A stretch of 64,000 nt of DNA, from NCBI RefSeq assembly GCF_000744935.1, contig NZ_JQMW01000009.1, positions 558,001 to 622,000 of the forward strand. The letters run 5' to 3'. This stretch comes from Clostridium sp. KNHs214 (GTDB lineage Bacteria; Bacillota; Clostridia; Clostridiales; Clostridiaceae). Shown here in pieces: positions 18,095 to 26,449 of this stretch. A model generated the notes under the pieces. The model searched no databases, was not told the DNA's origin, and saw only the letters and a program-made list of their open reading frames with translations. Position numbers and translations under genes: made by a program. Each line of letters opens with the position of its first letter. Position 1 is the stretch's first letter.

Positions 18095-19903
18095 GTGTCA
18101 GGATTATTTGCTACATTTAATGTGGCCAAAAGAGGGCTTTTTGCTCAACAGAAAGCTATAGATGTAACTACACACAATATTGCAAATGCTAATACAGAGG
18201 GATATTCAAGGCAAAGAGCTATAATGGAAACTACAAGACCTTTTGCTATGCCTTCTGTAAATAATGCTATAGGGCCAGGACAATTAGGTACTGGAGTTGA
18301 AATATCTATAATTCAAAGGGTTAGGGATGAATTTTTAGATTTCCAATTTAGAAATGAGCAGAGCGTTATGGGCACTTATGAAGCTAGGGACAAATTTTTA
18401 AGTGAAATAGAAAGTGTATTTAATGAACCTTCAGATAAGGCACTTTCAGCAGTTATAGGTAAGTTTTTTGACTCATGGCAGGAATTATCAAAGCAAGCAG
18501 AAACATCTAATGCAAGAACTGTAGTAGCTCAACAGTCCAATGCTTTAGCTAATGAATTAAATCATACCTACAATCAACTTCAAAAGATAAGAGTTAATAC
18601 TCAAACGGTTATAAAGGATACTGTGTTTCAACTTAATAATTATCTTGATCAAATTGACTCGCTAAATCAGCAAATAATGAATGTTAAGATTTCTGGCCAG
18701 GAGCCTAATGATTTAATGGACAGAAGAGACTTACTTATAGACAAGTTAAGTGCAGAGTTTAATATAGATGTTAAAAAGAAGAATTTTTATACTATAGATT
18801 TAAATCCTTCAGATGTAGAAAATATTCCAGGAGGTGGAGAAAAACTCCTAGTGAGAAAAGAACCTAATTATGCTGTAAGTAGATTTTCTTATATAAATGG
18901 AATAGAAGAAGTTAAGAATGATGCAGGAAAAGTAACTGGTTTCAAAATAAATTATCTAAAAGAAGGAGACAGTAATAAGCCTGGTAAGGAAATAATGATA
19001 AATTTTAATCCGCCAATTGAACAAGGAAAGTCTAAGGAAGTAAAGAGGCACATAGATGAATGTAGAGTGATTTGGGCCGATGAAGAAGGTAATGCTTATG
19101 TAGATAAAGCTATAGATATATCAAATCCAAATGACTTAGCTATGTTGGATAAAAAATTAGGATTATTTAAGCCATCAAATGGAAGCCTTCAAGGTTATAT
19201 GTCAGTTCAGAAAGATGTAGATAATTATGAGGACCAACTAAATAAATTAGCTAAATCTATAGTTTTTTCAGTGAATGCAGTACACAGTGGAGAAAGTGAA
19301 GCTTCGAAGGATGATATGCCTTTTTTTGTTAATAAAGATGCATTTAAATTAAATCCTGATGGAAGTATACAGGTATTGGGGGAAGAAGAAATAAATGCTA
19401 GCAATATAGCAGTAAATACTAAGATAATGGATAATGTAATGAATATAAAGACAGGGGTTGGAGACAAGCCAGGTGAAAATGATGGTAAAAGGGCTCTAGC
19501 CATAGCAAAACTTAGAAATACATTATACAAAATACAAAATATAGACTTGTCACAAACAGATAGACAAAAATTTATAAAAGATTTAACTGGTGGATTTGCG
19601 GTAGATGAGGAATTAGGGGTTTACACCATACAAAGTAATGTAAATGGCATGACTATAGATAACTATTTTAAAGATACAGTAGATACATTGGGAATACAAG
19701 AGAATGAAGCTAGAAGAATAGTGGGAAATCAAGAAAAACTTCTAAGTGATTTTGAACAAAGAAGAACTTCAGTGTCAGGTGTATCTATGGATGAGGAAAT
19801 GGCAAATTTAATACAATTTCAACATGCTTATGGAGCTAATGCTAAAATAATTTCTACAGTTGATGAACTTTTAGATGTGGTGGTTAATGGATTAAAACGA
19901 TAG
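18095..19903 (+). CDS. flgK: FlgK hook-filament junction protein 1
   Basis: 602 residues, GTG start after AAAGGGGG. The N-terminal rod/hook signature is TTHNIANANTEGYSRQ, and the C-terminal coiled coil ends VSMDEEMANLIQFQHAYGANAKIIS. Secreted through the flagellar type III system, it joins the hook to the filament. The variable centre (about residues 220-450) is lineage specific. It is followed 14 bases later by flgL. Confidence 0.95.
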   Translation: MSGLFATFNVAKRGLFAQQKAIDVTTHNIANANTEGYSRQRAIMETTRPFAMPSVNNAIGPGQLGTGVEISIIQRVRDEFLDFQFRNEQSVMGTYEARDKFLSEIESVFNEPSDKALSAVIGKFFDSWQELSKQAETSNARTVVAQQSNALANELNHTYNQLQKIRVNTQTVIKDTVFQLNNYLDQIDSLNQQIMNVKISGQEPNDLMDRRDLLIDKLSAEFNIDVKKKNFYTIDLNPSDVENIPGGGEKLLVRKEPNYAVSRFSYINGIEEVKNDAGKVTGFKINYLKEGDSNKPGKEIMINFNPPIEQGKSKEVKRHIDECRVIWADEEGNAYVDKAIDISNPNDLAMLDKKLGLFKPSNGSLQGYMSVQKDVDNYEDQLNKLAKSIVFSVNAVHSGESEASKDDMPFFVNKDAFKLNPDGSIQVLGEEEINASNIAVNTKIMDNVMNIKTGVGDKPGENDGKRALAIAKLRNTLYKIQNIDLSQTDRQKFIKDLTGGFAVDEELGVYTIQSNVNGMTIDNYFKDTVDTLGIQENEARRIVGNQEKLLSDFEQRRTSVSGVSMDEEMANLIQFQHAYGANAKIISTVDELLDVVVNGLKR

Positions 19904-19917
19904 AGGGGTGATAAAAA

Positions 19918-21603
19918 GTGCGTATAACAAATAAAATGCTCTCAAACAATTTTTTACGAGACATGAGGACTAATTTGACAAATTTAAAGACATTGCAGGA
20001 ACAAATGACTTCTGGTAAATCAGTTAGAAGACCTTCAGATAATCCTTTTAAAGTAGCTAGGGCTATGCAACTTCATACAGAAATCAACTCGAATAAACAA
20101 TACAATGAAAATATAAAAGATACTTTAAATTGGTTGGATACTACAGATACTGCGCTAGGTCAAGCAGGAGATATTTTTCATAGAATAAGAGAACTTTTAA
20201 TATCTTCAGGTAACGGAACATATAGTGCTGGAGAAAGAAGAGCCGCAAAAGATGAAATAAATGAAAAAATTTCAGAGTTTTCTCAAGTAATGAATACAAA
20301 CTTTGATGGTAAATATATATTTGGTGGAACTAGAGGAACTACTAAACCTATGGATACAATAGGTGGAAGTAGCTTTGTTGGTGCTGCTGAAACAAATGCT
20401 TTGAATTTTTCAGGTACGAGCAGTTTAACTGAAGCAGATAAAACCTTGGTAAGCGAAATGAAAATAAAGTTTCAAATTGGAACTGATACAACTGATCATG
20501 AAATAACCATTGGAAGCAATGAGGTAATAAATAATTTAAGAGATTTAGCTGATAAACTAAATAATAAAATACAAGCTGATAATAATTTAAAGGGAAAAAT
20601 AGAAGTTGTAGCAAATATAGCAAATAATAGGTTAGAGTTTAAAAATAGAACTAGTGATAAAATTAAAATTAGCAATGAAGTTACAGCATTAGGAATAACT
20701 GCGAATACAAAAATTGAATCCAATAAATCAATAAATAGTACTTCTCTAAATTTATCTGGAGCCGATAGTTTAACTACAAATGGTTCTCTTAATAATGATT
20801 TAAAAATAGAAGTTGGTTCACAACAAATAATTATAAAAAAGGATACACCTGTTAGTAGTTTAAGTGATTTAGCTAGTAAGATAAATGAACAGATAGCAAA
20901 TAATGATAATATAAAGGATAAAGTAAAGGTTGTAACTAATTTAGCTGATGGAATTTTAAAGTTTGTAAATACAGATGCCAAGGATAAAAAGGAAATTGAA
21001 ATAACATCTTCTAAATTATTCGGAGCTACAAACACTAAAAAAGCTACTTTTAATGAAAATAATAATGAAAATACTAGATTGCTTTACTATAAAAAAGGTG
21101 GCGGAGAATTAATAGGTGGGTCAGAATATCAGCATATAGGTGAAAAGCTAAAAGTAGAAGTATCACAAGGTGTTGTATTTACCTATAATGTTTCAGCAAA
21201 GGAAATAATAGAGTTTAAAAATGCAGATGGTGAAACTAAGGATTTAAGAGATATATTTAAGAATATAGTTAATCACTTAGATGGAAAGAATGAAGATGGA
21301 ACAGCACTAGATGAAGAATCAGTTAAAAAACTCGTAAATGAAGATCTTAAGGATATAAATGATGCAATGAACAATATATTGAAAGTTCGTTCAGAGGTAG
21401 GAGCAAAGCAAAACAGCATGGAAAGCGCTAATGATAAAAATAAGGATCAGAACTTTAACATGACAGAGATACTTTCAAAAACAGAGGATATTGATATTAC
21501 CGAAACTACAATGCAATTTGCCACAGCTCAAACAGTATATATAGCTTCACTTCAAACCAGTGCTAGAGTTCTTCAACCAACTTTAATTGACTACATTAGA
21601 TAA
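19918..21603 (+). CDS. flgL: FlgL hook-filament junction protein 3, enlarged
   Basis: 561 residues, GTG start. The N terminus (MRITNKMLSNNFLRDMR, SGKSVRRPSDNPFKVARAMQ) and the C-terminal helix (TTMQFATAQTVYIASLQTSA) are typical of FlgL. The usual size is about 300 residues. The extra length is a central insertion at about residues 160-380 made of two similar copies of a flagellin-hook-IN-like unit: LRDLADKLNNKIQADNNLK near 205 and LSDLASKINEQIANNDNIK near 320, each followed by a hydrophobic strand. The insertion would be surface-exposed at the hook-filament joint (inference). Confidence 0.93.
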   Translation: MRITNKMLSNNFLRDMRTNLTNLKTLQEQMTSGKSVRRPSDNPFKVARAMQLHTEINSNKQYNENIKDTLNWLDTTDTALGQAGDIFHRIRELLISSGNGTYSAGERRAAKDEINEKISEFSQVMNTNFDGKYIFGGTRGTTKPMDTIGGSSFVGAAETNALNFSGTSSLTEADKTLVSEMKIKFQIGTDTTDHEITIGSNEVINNLRDLADKLNNKIQADNNLKGKIEVVANIANNRLEFKNRTSDKIKISNEVTALGITANTKIESNKSINSTSLNLSGADSLTTNGSLNNDLKIEVGSQQIIIKKDTPVSSLSDLASKINEQIANNDNIKDKVKVVTNLADGILKFVNTDAKDKKEIEITSSKLFGATNTKKATFNENNNENTRLLYYKKGGGELIGGSEYQHIGEKLKVEVSQGVVFTYNVSAKEIIEFKNADGETKDLRDIFKNIVNHLDGKNEDGTALDEESVKKLVNEDLKDINDAMNNILKVRSEVGAKQNSMESANDKNKDQNFNMTEILSKTEDIDITETTMQFATAQTVYIASLQTSARVLQPTLIDYIR

Positions 21604-21605
21604 AT

Positions 21606-21690
21606 TTAGGGACTAGTGAACTAGTGAGCTAAAGGTTAGTATTGAAAAACTAGCCCTCTAGCCCTCTAGCCCCCTAGCCCCCTAAAAAGG
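21606..21690. repeat. CTAG-rich reiterated spacer before fliW
   Basis: Between flgL and fliW the spacer repeats CTAGCCCTCTAGCCC-type octamers, preceded by GACTAGTGAACTAGTGAGCTA. The same low-complexity style is seen at 24395-24447, 24850-24925 and 25155-25200. It ends in the fliW ribosome site AAAAAGGGG. Function unknown. Confidence 0.6.
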
Positions 21691-21700
21691 GGTGTATTAC

Positions 21701-22144
21701 ATGAAATTAAGCACAAAATATCACGGAATTCGTGAATATAAAGAAGAGGATGTATGGGATTTTAATAAAGGTATATGTGGATTTGAAGATTTAAAAAGAT
21801 TTATTTCCTTTCCAGTGGAGGAAAATGAAATTTTCAATGTTCTACATTCTGTAGAAGATGGCTCTGTGGGATTTGTGGTGATTTCTCCTTTTATAGTAGA
21901 TAAAAATTATGAATTTCATCTATGTGAAGAAGTAATAAAAAGATTAAAAATAAACTCACAAGAAGATGTGCTGGTTTTAACTACAGTTACTTTAGATTCA
22001 GATGTAGAAAAAATAACTACTAATTTGAGAGCTCCTATTATAATTAATATAAAAGAAAAATTAGGGGAACAAATAATATTAAATAATGAAAAATATTTAA
22101 TAAAGCAGCCTATTTTTAAGGAGGTAACTAACAGTTACAAATAA
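21701..22144 (+). CDS. fliW: FliW flagellar assembly factor (CsrA antagonist)
   Basis: About 147 residues from ATG 21701 (AAGGGG 10 bases upstream; a GTG at 21692 lies inside that region). FliW binds flagellin and CsrA and releases CsrA repression of flagellin mRNA when cytoplasmic flagellin is low. Recognisable elements are the core [35 protein letters not shown] and [18 protein letters not shown]. The end of the frame contains AAGGAGG at 22118-22124. A mobile intron element begins at its stop codon and separates it from csrA. Confidence 0.93.
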   Translation: MKLSTKYHGIREYKEEDVWDFNKGICGFEDLKRFISFPVEENEIFNVLHSVEDGSVGFVVISPFIVDKNYEFHLCEEVIKRLKINSQEDVLVLTTVTLDSDVEKITTNLRAPIIINIKEKLGEQIILNNEKYLIKQPIFKEVTNSYK

Positions 22145-22174
22145 GTTATAATTCACTGTGAAGTTTTATAACTT

Positions 22175-22700
22175 TTAACTTAGAAAATTGTTGACAGCCT
22201 CCCATGTTCATAAAGAGCATGGAGTGATGTATTATATACATCCAAAATCCTTTGAATTGCTGGAAACCCCTAAAGCTAACTAAACTACAACGTAAGGATG
22301 AAAAAAACCTAGGCGTGATAGTTGTGAAAGCAGAAAAAATTAGTTAGATAGCATAAGGTTAAATCCTAAGTGCACCAATCTTATGGTTAAAAACCGTTAG
22401 GTTGCGACAATGGGCAATCAGCAGGTAAGCCTCAAAAAGGGGAAACTTCAACGACTATCCTGTGATGGGAGTACACTACAAGCTATTGGTAGTGGAAGTG
22501 GAGGACACCTTAGATTAATTGAGAATTAAGAATTGAAAATTGACAGTTGATAATTTTTAATTTAATTAAGGTGATGATATAGTCTACGCTTATATGAAAG
22601 TATGAGAAGTTCATGAGTTTTACAAGACTTTGAGAACTGCTTAGTATTAGCGATACTAGGTGAATATGCGTAAAACTTGTAAGAAGTTATAAATATATAA
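22175..22700 (+). ncRNA. Group I self-splicing intron core
   Basis: The four conserved core strings are in order: P-like AATTGCTGGAAACC at 22255-22268, Q-like AATCAGCAGG near 22416-22425, R-like TTCAACGACTATCC at 22447-22460, and S-like GATGATATAGTC near 22573-22584. GACTAT of R pairs with ATAGTC of S to form P7. This is a clear group I ribozyme signature. The 3' splice site lies some 1.5 kb downstream, after tnpB, as expected for an IStron. An intact core suggests that splicing can still work although tnpB looks dead. Confidence 0.85.
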
Positions 22701-22826
22701 TGCAATCATTAATTTCAATACAGTATAAATTTTTAACTTTAAAATCTAAAATCTTGCCAACTTTTAGTATTAGCCTATAAACCTAGTAATATAGGGAATA
22801 CTAATATTAGAAAGTGAGGTGAGATG

Positions 22827-23957
22827 ATGATTAAGGCAATAAAAATAAGATTAAAACCCACTAATGAGCAAGAAATATTAATGTTTAAATCCGTAGGATG
22901 TGCAAGATTTGCTTACAACTGGGGACTTTCAAAATGAGAAGAGATGAAGGAAAATGGGCTTAAACCCTCAAAGGCAAAAGTAAGAACAGATTTTAACAAT
23001 AACCTTAAAAAGAATAAGGATTATAAGTGGTTAAATGAAGTATCTGCTCAAGTTACACAATATGCCTTTGAAGATTTAAATAATGCCTATGATAATTTCT
23101 TTAAAGGATTATCAAAACATCCTAAATTTAAAACCAAAAGACATTCTAAAAAATCCTTTTATGTTAGATATGATGCCATTAAATTTAACCATGGAAAAGT
23201 CAATATAGAGAAAATAGGTAAAGTTAAGTATAAGACTAATTATAATATACCCAATTTGCCTAAATACAATAATCCAAGATGCTATTTTGACGGTAAGTAC
23301 TGGCATTTAACATTAGGATTTGAGCACAATGAAAACCAAGTTGAGATTAATAAAGATTTATCTTTAGGTATTGATTTGGGATTAATGAATTTAGCCATTG
23401 TAAACTGTTTAGAAAAGCCCATTAAAAACATTAATAAATCCTTAAGGGTTAGAAAGTTAAAAAAGAAATTAAAAAGATTGCAAAGAAAGGTATCAAGAAA
23501 ATATGAAGCTAATAGACAGGAAAATAAATTTATAAAAACTAAAAATATATTAAAAACAGAAAGACAAATCAAATTAGTCCATAGAAAGCTAAACTATATA
23601 AGACTAAATCATATTCATCAGGCTACTAATAAAATAGTTAAGTTAAGACCTTATAGAATTGTCATGGAAGATTTAAATATAAGTGGAATGATGAAAAATA
23701 AACACTTAGCAAAGGCAATTCAAGAGCAATGTTTTTATGAATTTATAAGACAAATAAAATACAAATGTGAATTTAATGGAATAGAATTTTTCACGGCAGA
23801 TAGATTTTATCCAAGTTCTAAAACTTGTAGCTCTTGTGGAAGTGTTAAAAAAGATTTAAAGTTAAAAGATAGAATTTATGTATGCCCTAAATGTGGACTA
23901 AAAATAGACAGAGATAAAAATGCTTCAGTTAATCTTGGTAACTATAAATTAGCATAA
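22827..23957 (+). pseudogene. tnpB: TnpB (IS605 OrfB) RNA-guided nuclease with in-frame TGA
   Basis: The reading frame starts MIKAIKIRLKPTNEQE after GAGGTGAG, then meets TGA at 22935-22937 (codon 37) in YNWGLSK-stop-EEMKE, and continues in the same frame for about 340 codons. RuvC residues are all present: Asp in LGIDLGLMNLAIV, Glu in VMEDLNISGMM and Asp in KIDRDKNASVNLG, with the zinc ribbon CSSCG...CPKCG between the last two. TnpB cuts DNA guided by a right-end RNA and helps retain the element. Loss of the first 36 residues by restart at 22944 would remove part of the RNA-binding wedge domain, so it is probably inactive unless the stop is suppressed or is an error. Confidence 0.85.
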
Positions 23958-24149
23958 TATCACACAAAAAGATAATGCTAATGTGTACCCTGCGTTGTGG
24001 GGGAATTCAAGTCCTTGGAGAGTTACACAAACTAAAGTAGAATAATTAATTATTCAAAATAGGACTCCATGAACAGGAAATGTTGTTTGGTAACGAACAA
24101 TACAAGTAAGATTTATATATTTATAACTTTTTATAAGTTTTATGCAACG
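23890..24149 (+). ncRNA. Putative omega (right-end) RNA of the IStron
   Basis: IS605-type elements encode the TnpB guide RNA across the 3' end of tnpB and the right end. Here a non-coding, structure-prone segment follows tnpB (including CCTGCGTTGTGGGGG and AACAGGAAATGTTG) and runs to the right-end hairpin. The guide would be the first bases of the flank next to csrA. This same segment also holds the 3' splice site, so guide RNA and spliced transcript would be alternative products. Boundaries are approximate. Confidence 0.5.
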
Positions 24150-24157
24150 GCAGAATA

Positions 24158-24373
24158 ATGTTAGTAGTTAAAAGAAAAAAAGGAGAAGCTATAGTTTTAG
24201 GAGAAGATATAGAAATAAGTATAGTAGACATAGATGGTGGTTCTGTAAAAATAGCTATAAATGCACCTAAAGAAGTCACTATACTTAGAAAAGAGCTTTT
24301 AAAAGAAGTAGAAGAGGAAAACAAAAACGCATTAAATTTTCACATGGATATGCTTAAAAATTTAAAAAAATAG
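24158..24373 (+). CDS. csrA: CsrA translational regulator
   Basis: 71 residues. The CsrA signature is [20 protein letters not shown] plus [19 protein letters not shown]. It binds GGA motifs in mRNA leaders, classically flagellin, and is counteracted by FliW. There is no ribosome site in the IStron end just before the ATG. In the ancestral arrangement its translation was probably driven from the fliW end, which contains AAGGAGG. The reading frame is intact. Confidence 0.93.
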   Translation: MLVVKRKKGEAIVLGEDIEISIVDIDGGSVKIAINAPKEVTILRKELLKEVEEENKNALNFHMDMLKNLKK

Positions 24374-24394
24374 GAGCTAGCGGTGCTAAGCGCT

Positions 24395-24447
24395 AGGGGT
24401 TCTTCACTAGCCCCCTAGTCCTCCAGCCCCCTAGCCCCCTAATAAGC
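24395..24447. repeat. CTAGCCCC reiterated spacer before flaG
   Basis: The spacer contains ACTAGCCCCCTAGTCC, CAGCCCCCTAGCCCCCTAA, similar to the spacer before fliW. It is the reverse complement in style of AGGGGGCTAG...AGGGCTAGAGG at 24848-24880 on the other side of flaG, so flaG is flanked by imperfect inverted repeats. Confidence 0.6.
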
Positions 24448-24459
24448 GGGGTGTTTGAT

Positions 24460-24837
24460 ATGGAAATCAACTCAATAAGTCAAGGAAGACAGAGTATTGT
24501 AAATGTAAATTCTGCAGCTAAGGTATCATTACAATCATCTAATAATAGTGCCAAAGAAACATTAGAAAGTACGTCTAAAGTAGCATATAACAATAAGGAT
24601 GCAAAAGTAGTAGACGGAAGAGAAGTAAAAAATATGGTGGATGGATTAAACAAATTGATAAAAAACGCGGATACTCATTTAGAATACGAAAAACACGAGA
24701 AACTCAACGAATATGTAATAAGAATAGTAGACAATGAAACAAAAGAAGTAGTGAAGGAAATACCGCCAAAGAAGATACTCGATATGGTTGCTAAAATGTG
24801 TGAAATGATAGGAATCATCGTCGATAAAAAAGCTTAG
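24460..24837 (+). CDS. flaG: FlaG family flagellar protein
   Basis: About 125 residues from ATG 24460 (GCGGGG upstream). The C-terminal half has the FlaG signature: THLEYEKHEKLNEYVIRIVDN, then ETKEVVKEIPPKKILDMVAKM. FlaG affects filament length in other genera; its mechanism is unclear. It sits between csrA and fliS, its usual neighbourhood. The last codons form part of a terminator stem. Confidence 0.9.
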   Translation: MEINSISQGRQSIVNVNSAAKVSLQSSNNSAKETLESTSKVAYNNKDAKVVDGREVKNMVDGLNKLIKNADTHLEYEKHEKLNEYVIRIVDNETKEVVKEIPPKKILDMVAKMCEMIGIIVDKKA

Positions 24838-24849
24838 CTTTTTTATTGA
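24824..24849 (+). terminator. Terminator overlapping the flaG stop
   Basis: ATAAAAAAGC (24824-24833), loop TTA, GCTTTTTTAT (24837-24846). The perfect 10-base stem includes the flaG stop codon; its own T-rich arm acts as the tail. The A/T symmetry means it could act on both strands. Confidence 0.65.
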
Positions 24850-25211
24850 CGAAGGGGGCTAGAGTGTCAGAGGGCTAGAGGACCAGGAGGAAATAGTGTG
24901 CTAGTTTGCCAGCGTGCTAGAGTGCTTGTGATTATAGATGGTGTTTTAGTTTTGTATTTCTGATAATTGAACTTAGTATTTTGATTATTTGAGTAATTTG
25001 ATCTAGTAAATCTTTATAGGTAGCGTCATTTATAGTATTTGATGCATTGAGAAGTTCTAATTTTATATATAATACTATTTTGTTCAGAAATCAATGAAAC
25101 CACCTCATAATAAATACTATATTTACATTATAGACAAAAAATTAAAAATTAATACAAAAACTAGTCTTCTAGCCCTCTAGAACCCTAGCCCACTAACGTG
25201 GGGGTGTTTTT
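24850..25211. other. Intergenic region between flaG and the 25212 gene
   Basis: About 360 bases. The first 75 bases are reiterated GGGCTAGAG / GTGCTAG units. The centre holds a minus-strand remnant (see 24932-25091). The last 60 bases are AT-rich, followed by CTAGTCTTCTAGCCCTCTAG-type repeats and then the GTGGGGG ribosome site of the next gene. No plus-strand coding sequence seen. Confidence 0.6.
24932..25091 (-). pseudogene. Possible remnant of a four-helix-bundle (rRNA intervening-sequence type) protein
   Basis: On the minus strand an open frame ending at 24932 reads about 50 residues, including LELLNASNTIND, KDLLDQITQIIKILSSII and RNTKLK. This resembles the C-terminal helix pair of the small four-helix-bundle proteins related to rRNA intervening-sequence proteins. 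There is no ATG; the best start is a CTG at 25088 after GAGGTGG. The normal protein is about 120 residues, so the front half is missing. Assignment is from pattern memory and tentative. Confidence 0.35.
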
Positions 25212-25499
25212 ATGGAGTTTCGATTGAATAAAATAGACACAGAACTTAGACAACGGGTGAAAGACACCACAAAGTCAGGAGTTGTGCACAGAAAAGACGA
25301 AATAAGAATAAACCATGACAAAAGTGAAGATACTCCTAAAGACAGAAGTTTTGCCTATAGACTTAAAAAGTTTAAAAAGGGAGAAGGCAAGATAGAAGTA
25401 GAAGCGTATAAATCACAAGATATAGATGTAGATGCTTACAAAGAAGAAGTAGAGTATTGTAATGAAGATAGAGGGATGTTTATAGACATTAGAAAATAG
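25212..25499 (+). CDS. Small charged protein of flagellar operon, function unknown
   Basis: 95 residues, ATG after GTGGGGGTG. Strongly charged with many Lys, Asp and Glu (for example KSEDTPKDRSFAYRLKKFKKGEGK). No membrane segment, signal or known motif. It lies 11 bases before fliS, inside the filament-assembly gene group. A role as export or chaperone accessory is possible but unsupported. I do not recognise the family. Confidence 0.7.
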   Translation: MEFRLNKIDTELRQRVKDTTKSGVVHRKDEIRINHDKSEDTPKDRSFAYRLKKFKKGEGKIEVEAYKSQDIDVDAYKEEVEYCNEDRGMFIDIRK

Positions 25500-25510
25500 G
25501 AGGAATAAGA

Positions 25511-25903
25511 ATGTACGGTGGACATGCAAATGCATATAATGCCTACAAAAATAATAGTGTGAACTTTGCTTCAAAAGAACAACTTTTACTAATGCTGGTT
25601 GATGGAGCAGTTAAATTTTCAAAAATAGCAAGACAAGCTATGGTAGATAAAGATATAAAAAAAGCTCACGAAAATATAGTAAAAACTCAAGACATATTTT
25701 ATGAGTTAATGGTGACCTTAGATGTGAACAAGGGTGGAGAATGGGCAAAAAATTTAATGGCAGTATATCAATTTATAGTAGACAGATTGGTACAAGCTAA
25801 TTTAAAAAAAGATGTACAGATAATGAATGAAGTAATACCACTTATTGAAGAAGTAAAGGATATGTGGGATCAAGCATATAAGGTTTCTAAAGGCGCAAAG
25901 TAA
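25511..25903 (+). CDS. fliS: FliS flagellin chaperone
   Basis: 130 residues. The FliS core includes NAYKNNSVNFASKEQLLLMLVDGAVKF and YQFIVDRLVQANLKKD. It binds the C-terminal helix of flagellin before export and, with FliW/CsrA, sets the free flagellin level. RBS TAGGAGG lies 8 bases upstream. It precedes a fliT-like gene and fliD. Confidence 0.94.
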   Translation: MYGGHANAYNAYKNNSVNFASKEQLLLMLVDGAVKFSKIARQAMVDKDIKKAHENIVKTQDIFYELMVTLDVNKGGEWAKNLMAVYQFIVDRLVQANLKKDVQIMNEVIPLIEEVKDMWDQAYKVSKGAK

Positions 25904-25946
25904 TGCATTTATTTTAATCACCAGTAGCCAATCCCCAAAATAAATT

Positions 25947-25986
25947 GTCATTAAATTTCATAATAAATATAATTAAATTTAATGAC
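25947..25986. repeat. Perfect 12-base inverted repeat after fliS
   Basis: GTCATTAAATTT (25947-25958) and AAATTTAATGAC (25975-25986) around a 16-base loop. Outer sequences CCAGTAGCCAATCCCC (25921) and GGATTGGG/GGACTGGTTACTAG (26038-26070) are also partly complementary, giving a larger cruciform of about 150 bases that fills the gap before the fliT-like gene. No poly-T tail. Confidence 0.6.
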
Positions 25987-26181
25987 TAATCATTAATAAC
26001 TAGTGCTTATAAATTTAAAATTAAAAACTAAGTATTAAGGACTGGTTACTAGAGATTAGGGATTGGGAATTATAAAAAGGGGGTGTTCTAATTTAATACA
26101 CAACTAAAAGAAAAACTCTTATTATATAAGCAATTAACACAAAAGCTAATAAATTGCATAGAGCAAGAGAAATTAGAAAAT

Positions 26182-26436
26182 ATGGATGCTTATGTAGAAG
26201 AGAGGGAAAAGACTATATCATCTATAGGTGATTTAAAATATACACAAAATGAATTTCAAAATATATGTGAAGAAATAGATTTGGTTAAATATGAAAATAC
26301 ATTGACAAAATTAGCATGGAAGAAAAAAGATGAAGCAAAACTTGAGATGAACAAGATGAAAGTTAAAAATAGCGCCAATAAGAATTATAATAAAAATTCT
26401 ACAGTAAATAGAAATTTCTTTAGTACAAAAATATAG
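26182..26436 (+). CDS. FliT-like export chaperone, start uncertain
   Basis: From ATG 26182 the product is 84 residues, but the same frame is open and plausibly coding back to 26092 (NTQLKEKLLLYKQLTQKLI...). The GGGGGTG ribosome site at 26080-26085 sits properly for a start at 26092, where the codon is TTT; no ATG, GTG or TTG occurs between it and 26182. A TTG start mutated to TTT would explain this. The protein is helical and lies directly before fliD, the position of the FliD chaperone FliT. Identity by context and helix pattern only. Confidence 0.6.
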   Translation: MDAYVEEREKTISSIGDLKYTQNEFQNICEEIDLVKYENTLTKLAWKKKDEAKLEMNKMKVKNSANKNYNKNSTVNRNFFSTKI

Positions 26437-26449
26437 TGGAGGTGATTTT

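Larger units (their letters stand above)
22143..24149 (+). mobile_element. IStron: group I intron fused to an IS605-type tnpB element
   Basis: About 2.0 kb between fliW and csrA. Left end hairpin: AAGTTATAA (22143-22151) with TTATAACTT (22166-22174). Group I intron core from about 22255 to 22590. tnpB (broken) 22827-23957. Right end hairpin: AACTT (24125-24129) with AAGTT (24135-24139). There is no tnpA (Y1 transposase), so any movement would need help in trans. IStrons of this architecture are known in clostridia; splicing would remove the element from mRNA. Exact junctions are not determinable by eye and may be off by 10-15 bases at each end. Confidence 0.85.

Noticed and set aside
22944-23957. 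Intact short TnpB starting at 22944
   Set aside because: The homologous N-terminal residues are present upstream in the same frame (from 22827), separated only by TGA; the short form lacks the normal start and a ribosome site, so it was called a broken gene.
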